A stretch of DNA of 8,138 nt, from the NCBI GenBank assembly GCA_020050375.1, contig JAGVKR010000845.1:1-8138 (forward strand), given 5' to 3'. Shown piece after piece: positions 1-5,927 of the stretch (positions within the stretch are counted from its first letter, which is position 1; the number at the start of each line of letters is the position of its first letter). The notes under the pieces were generated by a model. It made no database searches. It saw only the letters and a list, made by a program, of their open reading frames with translations, and was not told where the DNA came from. Both the position numbers and the translations under genes were made by a program. This DNA comes from Planctomycetales bacterium. GTDB taxonomy: Bacteria; Planctomycetota; Planctomycetia; Planctomycetales; Planctomycetaceae.

Positions 1-219
1 CGCGCCTCCTGCTTGTGTTCGAGTGACCGTTCATACAATCACTTAAACACTCAGGAGTCGCTTTCCTCCCGAAAATGGTGCGCAATGTGGGCTAAAAGGG
101 GAAAGCGTCCGAACCGAAGAACGGGGGCGTGATCGCCGCGAGCGGCGCGGAAATCGCGCAACCGTTCCGTTCGGCCGCGAATCGAGCGCGAATCACGATG
201 CCATCCGAGGTTCAATCCA
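1..219. other. Leading non-coding stretch
   Basis: No coding region is supportable here. The only long frame runs on the minus strand (51-263). It starts inside the esterase gene and has an arginine-rich, low-complexity translation typical of a shadow frame. The stretch probably carries the promoter and leader of the esterase gene. A TACAAT hexamer at 34-39 is the best -10 look-alike but lacks a convincing -35. A GAGG at 207-210 lies nine bases before the ATG at 220. Confidence 0.5.
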
Positions 220-1131
220 ATGCTCTGGGTGCTCATCGGCATGACTCTGATGGCTGACGACAAGACAAGACTGGCACCGGGCGATCATCGCCGCGTTTTG
301 ACGGTCGGGGGCCTCGAGCGCGATTATCTCGTGCATGTTCCGGCGGCGTATGAGGGGACGAAAGCGGCGGCAGTTGTCCTGGCGTTTCATGGCGGGCTGA
401 GCAACGCGGCGCAGATGGTGCACTTCTGCGGCCTGAGCGACAAAGCCGATCAGGCGGGATTCATCGCCGTCTATCCCAACGGCACCGGCCTCAAAGAGGG
501 CGCGTACACCTGGAACGCCGGCAATTGTTGCGGATATGCTCAACGACAAAACATTGACGACGTGGGGTTCGTCCGCGCGGTGCTCGACGATCTGGCCGGA
601 GTGGCGCGGATCGACTCCCGTCGCGTTTATGCGACCGGAATGTCGAACGGCGGGTTGGTGGCGTATCGACTGGCGGCTGAACTATCGGACCGAATTGCGG
701 CGATCGCCCCGGTGGCCGGGCCGATGGGGACCGAAACGTGCAAGCCCTCGCGCCCCGTCTCGGTGATGCATTTTCACGGGACCGACGACAGGTTCGCTCC
801 CTTCGACGGCGGCCAGGGGGAGCGGAGCGTGTCGCAAATTCACTTCTTCTCGGTCAAGCACTCGATCGACAACTGGGTCGGCGCCAATGGATGTCCCCGC
901 GAGCCGATCGTCACGTCGCTCGACAGCAAGGTCGATGACGGCACGAAAGTGACGCGGAGCTTGTACGGGCCGGGCAAGGCGGGAGCCGAAGTGGTCCTCT
1001 ATCGCATTGAAGGGGCCGGCCACACCTGGCCCGGGCGCAAGCCGTCGCTGTTGTTTCTCGGCAAATCGACGCTCAACATCTTGGCCAACGACCTGATGTG
1101 GGAGTTTTTCGAGAAACACGCCCGGAAGTGA
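220..1131 (+). CDS. PHB depolymerase / LpqC-family esterase (alpha/beta hydrolase)
   Basis: A 303-residue serine hydrolase of the polyhydroxybutyrate-depolymerase/LpqC/feruloyl-esterase group, expected to cleave ester bonds in a polymer or plant-type substrate; the substrate cannot be read from sequence. Visible landmarks: oxyanion-hole HGG at 57-59, family segment WNAGNCCGYA at 98-107, nucleophile motif GMSNGG with Ser142, likely acid Asp190 in HGTDD, and His268 in GAGHTWPG. These give a complete catalytic triad in the right order at the usual length for a single-domain member. ATG 220 is the first possible start after the in-frame stop at 130-132, and GAGG at 207-210 is a well-placed ribosome site. 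The N-terminus has only about 11 hydrophobic residues with no basic n-region. This is a short, poor signal peptide for a family that is often exported, so location is uncertain. No substrate-binding or dockerin module is attached. The stop codon overlaps the repeat element downstream. Confidence 0.88.
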   Translation: MLWVLIGMTLMADDKTRLAPGDHRRVLTVGGLERDYLVHVPAAYEGTKAAAVVLAFHGGLSNAAQMVHFCGLSDKADQAGFIAVYPNGTGLKEGAYTWNAGNCCGYAQRQNIDDVGFVRAVLDDLAGVARIDSRRVYATGMSNGGLVAYRLAAELSDRIAAIAPVAGPMGTETCKPSRPVSVMHFHGTDDRFAPFDGGQGERSVSQIHFFSVKHSIDNWVGANGCPREPIVTSLDSKVDDGTKVTRSLYGPGKAGAEVVLYRIEGAGHTWPGRKPSLLFLGKSTLNILANDLMWEFFEKHARK

Positions 1132-1302
1132 ATGACGAATGTCGAAATCAGAATTTCGAAGGAAGCCCGAGCGACGAAACTCAAATGTCGAAGGAAAGAC
1201 AAAAGGGAAAGCTCGAAAACGTAGCAAAAGGTCCGGTCATTCGTCTTTTCTTCCTTTCGGATTTCTTTAGACATTCGGATTTCCACATTCGTCATTTTTT
1301 TT
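1131..1302. repeat. Interspersed inverted-repeat element ending in a T8 run
   Basis: Starting on the last base of the esterase stop codon, 1131-1154 (opening aatgacgaatgt) is an imperfect inverted repeat of 1273-1296 (closing acattcgtcatt), matching at 22 of 24 positions. Weaker complementarity continues inward: the segments around 1159-1170 and 1258-1268 also match. The interior is AT-rich relative to the genes and reuses short words such as gacgaat, atgtcgaa and ggaaag. Eight T residues follow at 1295-1302, so a transcript of the + strand could fold and terminate here, although the arms are 118 bases apart. Read on either strand, the element gives spurious peptides of the MTNVEIRM / FVIRH type. 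I recall such peptides as common mis-annotations in planctomycetes and related environmental genomes; that part is memory, not computed. Confidence 0.75.
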
Positions 1303-1379
1303 GCTGCCTCCGGTTCATCTTGACCCAAAATACCTCCCGGCGTAGGATTCCGCGCGCTGTGGCGGCGGGGCGCTCTGAG

Positions 1380-1395
1380 CGACCGTGTTCGGTCG
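1380..1395. other. Small hairpin 14 bases before a start codon
   Basis: The sequence cgaccg-tgtt-cggtcg forms a perfect 6-bp stem with a 4-base loop, ending 13 bases before the ATG at 1409. In RNA it would sit next to the translation start of the membrane-anchored protein and could limit ribosome access. It also contains the alternative GTG at 1385. This is a structural observation only; 6-bp hairpins arise by chance in GC-rich DNA. Confidence 0.35.
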
Positions 1396-1408
1396 AAAGC
1401 GACGTGTC

Positions 1409-2155
1409 ATGAACCGGAAGCGCGCAGTGATCTCGGTGGGGCTGGTGACCAGTCTGGCCGCTCTCGCCGGGGGGGCTGTCTGGTTGCTCACGCATCAGCC
1501 GGGGTTCTATCGGGCCGCCCTGCTGCCCCACATTTCTCCCGACGAGCGCGGCCGGCAAGCTGAGCAGTTCGTCAAAGCGACGCTGCAGCTCGTCAACGAG
1601 ATCCGCAACGAAGAGCGCTGGTCGCAGGAATTCTCCGAGCAGGCGATCAACAGTTGGCTGGCGGAAGAGCTGCCCGTCAAGTATGCCGAATGGCTCCCGG
1701 CCGACGTCGCCGATCCCCGCGTCAAACTCGAAAAAGACGGCGTTTTGATCGCCTTTCGCACGCACCGGGGAGCCTGGTCGGGGGTGATCAGCGGTCGCTT
1801 GAAAGTCTGGGTGGCCAGCCCGAATGAGCTGGCAATCGAGATCCAAACGCTGAGCGCGGGGCTGATCCCCATTCCGCTCGAAGAGGTCGTCGGCCGGTTT
1901 GTCGAGTCGATGAATGACAGCGGCTGGCGAATGCAGTGGAAACAATCCGCGAGTGGCGACGTTCTTATCGTTTCGCTCGACGACGCCGTCTCGGCCGAAG
2001 AGTCTTCCGATCGGGCCGTGCTGGAAGCGGTCGAGCTTCTGCCGGGGGAACTGCGGGTCGCGGGTCGCCGGCAGGCCAAAGCCGTCGCGCGAACGGCTCA
2101 AAAGCGGGCGCTCGAGTCTCAGGCGGGCGAGACCGACGAAGACGCGGTGAAATAG
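1409..2155 (+). CDS. Uncharacterised membrane-anchored protein
   Basis: I do not recognise this 248-residue protein. It begins with a basic n-region (MNRKR), a hydrophobic segment at about 6-27 that looks like a signal anchor, then a soluble domain expected outside the cytoplasmic membrane. The soluble part has an amphipathic helical stretch with many charged residues (about 45-80), including SEQAINSWLAEELP. An alternating beta-rich region follows (about 100-190), with repeated hydrophobic patterns such as LKVWVASPNELAIEIQTL. The tail is Arg/Lys/Ala-rich and acidic at the end. A helix with an N-S motif followed by beta strands loosely recalls small lipid-binding-like families such as YpmS/DUF2140, but this is only a resemblance. 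A GTG at 1385 would add eight residues; ATG 1409 is preferred because it starts the basic n-region directly. The last 37 bases overlap the convergent phosphoesterase gene. Confidence 0.7.
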   Translation: MNRKRAVISVGLVTSLAALAGGAVWLLTHQPGFYRAALLPHISPDERGRQAEQFVKATLQLVNEIRNEERWSQEFSEQAINSWLAEELPVKYAEWLPADVADPRVKLEKDGVLIAFRTHRGAWSGVISGRLKVWVASPNELAIEIQTLSAGLIPIPLEEVVGRFVESMNDSGWRMQWKQSASGDVLIVSLDDAVSAEESSDRAVLEAVELLPGELRVAGRRQAKAVARTAQKRALESQAGETDEDAVK

Positions 2156-2487
2156 AAGCTCCAGCCGCGGCCATCCGCAGCTCGCCGCAAAACCGCGCGA
2201 CCGTTCAGCCGTTCTCCGTGCAGCTCGACTTCGACGCATTCTTCGCGATCGACGACGGAAACGTACTGGCCAGCATCCCAGCGAACGACCTTGCCGCGGT
2301 TTCCGCTGACCGGGCCTTCGTAGTCGAGGTACGAGAGCCGGTGGGGGGGGAGCGCCTCGGCCGGAATCTCAGACCCCGCGGCGGCGGGCTGCAATAGCCG
2401 CCATGTGCGCAGGTCCGCCTGCTTTTCGAGCATGAAATCCCAGTGCAGGGATGGCCAATCGTGCGTCAATATCACGAAACTTGGCAT
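2119..2487 (-). CDS. Stand-alone LigD 3'-phosphoesterase-domain protein
   Basis: A 122-residue protein corresponding to the 3'-phosphoesterase (PE) domain found at the N-terminus of the repair ligase LigD, here without polymerase or ligase domains. Known PE domains trim 3' ribonucleotides and 3' phosphates at DNA ends. Seen here: THDWPSLHWDF with His9, His15 and Asp17, matching the H-D...L-H-Y-D-F metal/phosphate motif. A second block, HRLSYLDYEGP, gives His49 and Tyr53, matching H-P-L-D-Y-x-x-F-E-G. The C-terminal LHGERLNGRAVLRR resembles the L-H-G-x-K-L-x-G-x-W strand. Departures are Met19 where LigD has the active-site Arg (F-R-L-E becomes F-M-L-E), and loss of the P-E-G-x-Y-G-x-G loop. 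I believe similar short proteins are usual in planctomycetes, so this is probably a subfamily feature. The start at 2487 matches the family N-terminus (MP-x-FVIL); an ATG at 2526 would add 13 unlikely residues. No clear ribosome site. Confidence 0.8.
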   Translation of the reverse strand: MPSFVILTHDWPSLHWDFMLEKQADLRTWRLLQPAAAGSEIPAEALPPHRLSYLDYEGPVSGNRGKVVRWDAGQYVSVVDREECVEVELHGERLNGRAVLRRAADGRGWSFYFTASSSVSPA

Positions 2488-2502
2488 AGTTGCCGATTTT
2501 TG

Positions 2503-2717
2503 AGGCAGAGTAAAAAATTGTGGCACAGAGGCGCAGAGTTCGCAGGGAGATCATATAGTGAGAGGCTGAATGGTGGGAGGGGAACGAAGGCGAGTGGGTG
2601 TGACGGAGTAGGGGGGTGGCGCGGAGAGTGCAGTTTATTTCACTTCTCCACTCCCGTACTCCCCCACTCTCATTCTCTCCGTCTCCCTGACCCCTAACGC
2701 CCGACCCTGACCCCTAC
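2503..2717. repeat. Composite intergenic repeat tract upstream of glnA
   Basis: Three kinds of repetition sit in this gap. First, a short-word series (ggcagag 2504-2510, gcacagag 2523-2530, gcgcagag 2531-2538, tcgcaggg 2540-2547). Second, a purine-rich stretch (about 2571-2630) followed by a pyrimidine-rich stretch (about 2641-2690). Of these, about 2591-2612 and 2648-2672 are imperfectly complementary and could form a G/A-over-C/T hairpin. Third, a direct repeat ccctgaccccta at 2685-2696 and 2705-2716 with a 20-base period. No gene is supportable inside it. A TATAGT at 2554-2559 is a weak -10 look-alike. I associate 'cacagaggcgcagag' and 'gagtgggggagt' words with recurring intergenic DNA in planctomycetes, from memory only. 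Confidence 0.6.
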
Positions 2718-2733
2718 CTTGGCAGCGCTCGTC

Positions 2734-4146
2734 ATGACTCCCGCGAAAGTTCTCGCGTTGTGCCGCGAGAAGGAAATCAAAGCTGTCGATCTGCGTTTCA
2801 TGGATTTCCCCGGCACGCAGAAGCATTTCACGATTCCACTCCAGGCGCTCACCGAAGAATGCTTCGAGGACGGACTGGGGTTCAACGGTTCGCCGATCCG
2901 CGGGTGGAAGGCGATCAACGAGAGCGACATGCTCGTCGTTCCGCAGGCGGACACGGCGATCATCGATCCGTTCATGAAGAGCACGCTGGCAATCACGTGC
3001 AACATTCAGGATCCCGTGACGCGAGCCGATTATCCCAAAGACCCGCGCAACGTCGCCCGCAAGGCCGAGAACTACATGAAGTCGACGGGCCTGGCCGACG
3101 CAGCCCAGTTCGGGGCCGAGGCCGAGTTCTTCGTCTTCGACGACGTGCGGTTCGACCAGAACGAACACGAGTCCTACTACCACGTCGACAGCTTCGAGGG
3201 GGAATGGAATCGCGGGCGCCAGGAGCCACAGGGAAATTCGGGCTACAAGATCCGCCACAAGGAGGGCTACTTTCCCGTCCCGCCGGCCGACACTTTGCAG
3301 GACCTGCGGACCGAAATGATGCTGACGCTGATCGATTGCGGCGTCGACGTCGAATCGCAGCACCACGAAATCGCCTCGGGGGGCCAGTGCGAGATCGACA
3401 TGAAGTACCAGCCGCTGGTGCGGATGGCTGACAAGCTCTGCCTGTACAAGTACGTCGTGAAAAACGTCGCCGCGCGGCACGGCAAAACGGCGACGTTCAT
3501 GCCGAAACCGCTCTGGAACGACAACGGCTCGGGATTGCACGTCCATCTCTCGATGTGGAAGAACAACGAGCCGCTCTTTGCCGGCAGCGGTTACGCGGGC
3601 CTCAGCCCGATGGCTCTGCACGCGATCGGGGGCGTTCTGAAGCACGCGCCGGCGCTGATGGCGTTCTGCTGCCCGACCACCAACAGTTACAAGCGCCTGG
3701 TCCCGGGATTCGAGGCGCCGGTGAATCTCACCTACAGCAGCCGCAACCGTTCGGCAGCGATCCGCATCCCGGTCTACAGCCCCAGCCCCGCCGGGAAGCG
3801 GTTCGAGTTCCGGCTCCCCGATTCGTCGTCGAACGGGTACCTGGCGTTCGCGGCTCTGCTGATGGCGGCCATCGACGGAATTCAGAACCGGATCGATCCC
3901 GGCGCGCCGCTCGACAAGGACATGTACGACCTGGTTCCCGAAGAACTGGCCCGCTACAGACAGCCGCCGGTTTCACTCGAGGCCGCGCTCGAGGCGCTGC
4001 GTGAAGATCACGAATTTTTGCTGCGCGGCGACGTCTTTACCGAAGATGTGATCGACACGTGGATCTGGTACAAGACCGAACACGAAGTCGAAGCCCTGCG
4101 GCAGCGTCCGCACCCGTTCGAGTTTGCGATGTACTATGACATTTAA
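2734..4146 (+). CDS. glnA: Type I glutamine synthetase with substituted ammonium-site loop
   Basis: A 470-residue class I glutamine synthetase (ATP + glutamate + ammonium to glutamine), normally a cytoplasmic dodecamer. Collinearity with the enterobacterial enzyme is clear. Metal ligands are Glu129 and Glu131 (AEAEFFVF), Glu212 (HHE), Glu220 and His269 (NGSGLHVH). The ATP signature is KPLWNDNGSG at 258-267. Glutamate-site and flap residues lie in KRLVPGFEAP (Glu327) and SSRNRSAAIRIP, followed by KRFEFRLPD. Tyr179 is in GYFPV. Tyr398 in KDMYDLVPEE matches the adenylylation site of the GSI-beta subgroup, so control by GlnE-type adenylylation is possible. The odd point is residues 50-58: F-N-G-S-P-I-R-G-W replaces the usual F-D-G-S-S-I-x-G-W, so Asp50 and Ser53 (mature numbering) read Asn (codon 2884-2886) and Pro (2893-2895). 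The family N-terminus MTPxxVLAL fits ATG 2734; a TTG at 2719 would add five residues. No clear ribosome site. The stop lies seven bases from the convergent CBS gene. Confidence 0.95.
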   Translation: MTPAKVLALCREKEIKAVDLRFMDFPGTQKHFTIPLQALTEECFEDGLGFNGSPIRGWKAINESDMLVVPQADTAIIDPFMKSTLAITCNIQDPVTRADYPKDPRNVARKAENYMKSTGLADAAQFGAEAEFFVFDDVRFDQNEHESYYHVDSFEGEWNRGRQEPQGNSGYKIRHKEGYFPVPPADTLQDLRTEMMLTLIDCGVDVESQHHEIASGGQCEIDMKYQPLVRMADKLCLYKYVVKNVAARHGKTATFMPKPLWNDNGSGLHVHLSMWKNNEPLFAGSGYAGLSPMALHAIGGVLKHAPALMAFCCPTTNSYKRLVPGFEAPVNLTYSSRNRSAAIRIPVYSPSPAGKRFEFRLPDSSSNGYLAFAALLMAAIDGIQNRIDPGAPLDKDMYDLVPEELARYRQPPVSLEAALEALREDHEFLLRGDVFTEDVIDTWIWYKTEHEVEALRQRPHPFEFAMYYDI

Positions 4147-4153
4147 TGACGAT

Positions 4154-4594
4154 TCACACCCTGCCGTGCAGATACTCATGCAGGTAGTGGATCGTCACTT
4201 CGTGGTGACTGGTGAGGAACGCGTTCAGGTCGCCGATTGAGATCAGGCCGACGACGTCTCCCTCGGTGTCGAGGATCGGCAGGTGCCGGATCCGCCGATT
4301 CTTCATCAGCGTGCGGGCCTCTTCGATCGTCGTCGTCGGGGTGCAACAGACAACCCGCGTGGTCATCACGTCGGCCACTGTGACGCCCGCCGGGGACTGA
4401 TCTGCGCCCACCACGCGGCGGAGCACGTCGCGCTCCGTGAAGATGCCCGTCATCCGCCCGTCGCGGGTGACAATGAGCGCTCCAATGCCATGCTCATTCA
4501 TCAGATGCACGGCCTCGAGCGCGGTGTTGTGCTCCTCGACGGTGACGAGCGGCACTTCCGTCTTCAATCGCAGAATCTCGTTGAGTGTTTCCAT
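4154..4594 (-). CDS. Tandem CBS-domain protein
   Basis: A 146-residue cytoplasmic protein consisting of two CBS domains (about 14-64 and 80-130) and a short tail, HYLHEYLHGRV. CBS pairs (Bateman modules) usually bind adenine nucleotides or S-adenosyl compounds and act as energy or metabolite sensors, alone or through a partner. Each repeat has the typical strand-plus-signature end: GIFTERD at 50-56 and GLISIGDL at 116-123, where the Thr/Ser and Asp normally contact ribose and phosphate. No catalytic or membrane domain is attached, so the partner is unknown. ATG 4594 is supported by GGAG (4602-4605 on the complement) seven bases upstream. It converges on glnA with a seven-base gap; they are not co-transcribed, so a role in nitrogen control would be speculation. 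Confidence 0.9.
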   Translation of the reverse strand: METLNEILRLKTEVPLVTVEEHNTALEAVHLMNEHGIGALIVTRDGRMTGIFTERDVLRRVVGADQSPAGVTVADVMTTRVVCCTPTTTIEEARTLMKNRRIRHLPILDTEGDVVGLISIGDLNAFLTSHHEVTIHYLHEYLHGRV

Positions 4595-4852
4595 GTGAGC
4601 GCTCCGGCGAAACGAGTCGAATGAATCGTTTCGCGTGGGATACGACCGGCAAATCGGAACCGATCTACCGAGCGTTGAACCGAGGACATGACGTGGGTCA
4701 GTCTACGCCTCGGAGCGCGCAAAAAGCAAACATTTTCCGCCCGGAATGAGGCAGATTCGGGAGGCAACTTCCTCCCGCCCGCGCGGTCGGGGTGGTGGCT
4801 GCGTTTGTTAGGACATGTCCGAAGCGCGAGACACGGGCGAACAATTCGTCGC
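4595..4852. other. Gap between CBS and ATPase genes with small palindromes
   Basis: No gene is supported in these 258 bases; frames crossing it are arginine-rich shadows. Three small symmetric elements are visible. atcgg-aa-ccgat at 4653-4664 lies about 60 bases before the CBS start and is a conceivable operator. cgggagg-caactt-cctcccg at 4758-4777 is a 7-bp stem with a 6-base loop. The perfect palindrome ggacatgtcc lies at 4811-4820. The 7-bp hairpin is about 75 bases downstream of the ATPase stop on the minus strand and could be part of its terminator, but no T-run follows directly. Confidence 0.4.
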
Positions 4853-5698
4853 TCAGATCTCCGCCGTGGCACGGCGACGAGATTGAAAGACCGGTCCTTT
4901 GAGGCGCAGCGGGTGCAACTGCTCGGCGGCGGCGGCGACGATCGACTCCGTCACGCGCGGCACACCTTCCGCCATCCCCGCCACCAGCGCCAGATCGCAC
5001 AATCGGTTGATGTCGCGCGGAATGCCGCGCGTGTCGGTGAACATCCGGTCGTAAGCATCCGGCTCGAAAACCATCCGCGTCGCACCGGCCCGGGCGAGCA
5101 GCGTTTCCACGTAGAGCTCGGTCTGGTCGCGATCGAGCGGTGGCAATTCGACATGCAGGTCGGCAATCGACGGCAGCGTTTGTGTCAGCCGCGAGAGGCG
5201 ACCGTCGCGCGCGCTCAGGAGCAGGGTCACCCCGGTCTCGGCGGCCGCCGTGTGGTACAGGCGTTCGATCGAAATCAGGCAATCCGATTCGGCACGGTCG
5301 ACGTGATCGAAGCAGAGGACCGTCGGCGTCTGGATGTAGCGATTGGTTGTCAGGTGGTCGGCCAGCATCCGCCACAAAAGCCGGGGTGAATCTTCGCTCT
5401 GCGGCGCCAAACCCAGAGCCGCGAGCGTTTCCCAGACCATTTCGCGACCGCTCCGTCCGAGCAGATCGACCAGCACGATTTCGCACGGAATCCGCCGCGC
5501 TTCGGCCAGCAACACCTGCAGGACGAGCGACTTCCCGGTTCCCGCGGGCCCGAGCAACACGCCGCAGCGGCGGCGCTGCTCGACGAGAAACATCAGTCGC
5601 GCGAGAGCCTCTTCGTGCCCCGGGCTCTGAAAGAACCAGTGCGGATCGAGCGTGTTGGCGAAGGGGGTTTCCGTGAGACCGAAGTGCTGGGTGTACAT
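4853..5698 (-). CDS. ExeA-like AAA ATPase with atypical Walker B
   Basis: A 281-residue ATPase of the ExeA/TniB-like AAA group (general-secretion ATPase family). The N-terminal MYTQHFGLTETPFANTLDP and YFxxxxHEEALARL-type segment (to about 36) are the family opening. Walker A is GPAGTGKS at 50-57. The Walker B strand VLCFDHVD (127-134) has Asp131, but His132 takes the place of the usual Glu. LLLSARD (159-165) is a sensor-1-like strand, and RGIPRDINRLCD (224-235) is the highly conserved arginine-containing motif of the winged/lid region. It is a bare ATPase module: no transmembrane segment and no peptidoglycan-binding domain such as Aeromonas ExeA has. No secretion or pilus genes are in the window, so its partner is unknown. 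Minus-strand AGGAG (5711-5715) is 12 bases before ATG 5698, a somewhat long spacing. Divergent from rsmE. Confidence 0.88.
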   Translation of the reverse strand: MYTQHFGLTETPFANTLDPHWFFQSPGHEEALARLMFLVEQRRRCGVLLGPAGTGKSLVLQVLLAEARRIPCEIVLVDLLGRSGREMVWETLAALGLAPQSEDSPRLLWRMLADHLTTNRYIQTPTVLCFDHVDRAESDCLISIERLYHTAAAETGVTLLLSARDGRLSRLTQTLPSIADLHVELPPLDRDQTELYVETLLARAGATRMVFEPDAYDRMFTDTRGIPRDINRLCDLALVAGMAEGVPRVTESIVAAAAEQLHPLRLKGPVFQSRRRATAEI

Positions 5699-5730
5699 GG
5701 TGCGTAAAGACTCCTGAGGAGGCGGGACTC

Positions 5731-5739
5731 TGTTATAAT
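5731..5739 (+). promoter_or_regulatory. Extended -10 promoter motif, probably for rsmE
   Basis: TGTTATAAT is a perfect extended -10 (TG-n-TATAAT) pointing rightward. No good -35 is seen 16-18 bases upstream, which extended -10 promoters tolerate. A start near 5746 would give rsmE a leader of about 180 bases that includes the inverted repeat at 5804-5838. The motif is rare in DNA this GC-rich, which is why it is listed. Confidence 0.5.
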
Positions 5740-5803
5740 CGTCAAATCGGCCCGGATCGCATCACCAGGCCCCGCTGGATTGACCAGAAACACGGCAAAC
5801 GTC

Positions 5804-5838
5804 TGTCGCAAAAGAGGATGCGACGCGATTTTGCGACA
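5804..5838. promoter_or_regulatory. Perfect 10-bp inverted repeat in rsmE leader / divergent promoter region
   Basis: tgtcgcaaaa at 5804-5813 is the exact reverse complement of ttttgcgaca at 5829-5838, separated by 15 bases. It can fold as an RNA hairpin on either strand or serve as a spaced operator site in DNA. The loop contains a further tgcgac, so the word recurs three times in this short span. No T-run follows, so it does not look like a simple intrinsic terminator. It lies 90 bases before the rsmE start and about 105 bases upstream of the divergent ATPase gene. Confidence 0.55.
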
Positions 5839-5927
5839 CGCGAAGAGGCGAAGCCCGGCGGGGCGAATTCCTTTCGGCGACCGCACCTAAGATACGTTTC
5901 CATCACAGCTTGCCATATTTGCGTCCC

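Noticed and set aside
13..39. Possible promoter (ttgtgt ... tacaat) before the esterase gene
   Set aside because: The -35 match is poor and the spacing of 15 is short; not convincing enough to list as a promoter.
999..1328. Minus-strand 109-codon frame across the repeat after the esterase gene
   Set aside because: Its translation (MTNVEIRM..., FVIHFR) is produced by the inverted-repeat element and the antisense of the esterase 3' end; it has no protein character.
2635..3645. Minus-strand 336-codon frame antisense to glnA
   Set aside because: It is opposite a clear glutamine synthetase and its composition mirrors the antisense of a GC-rich gene.
4811..4820. Perfect palindrome ggacatgtcc
   Set aside because: Ten-base palindromes occur by chance in a window of this size and this one has no positional support as an operator.
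4698..5486. Long minus-strand 262-codon frame overlapping the ATPase
   Set aside because: It lies in another frame of the same strand as the ATPase, is Arg/Pro/Ala-rich with no motifs, and runs into the gap; a GC-bias shadow.
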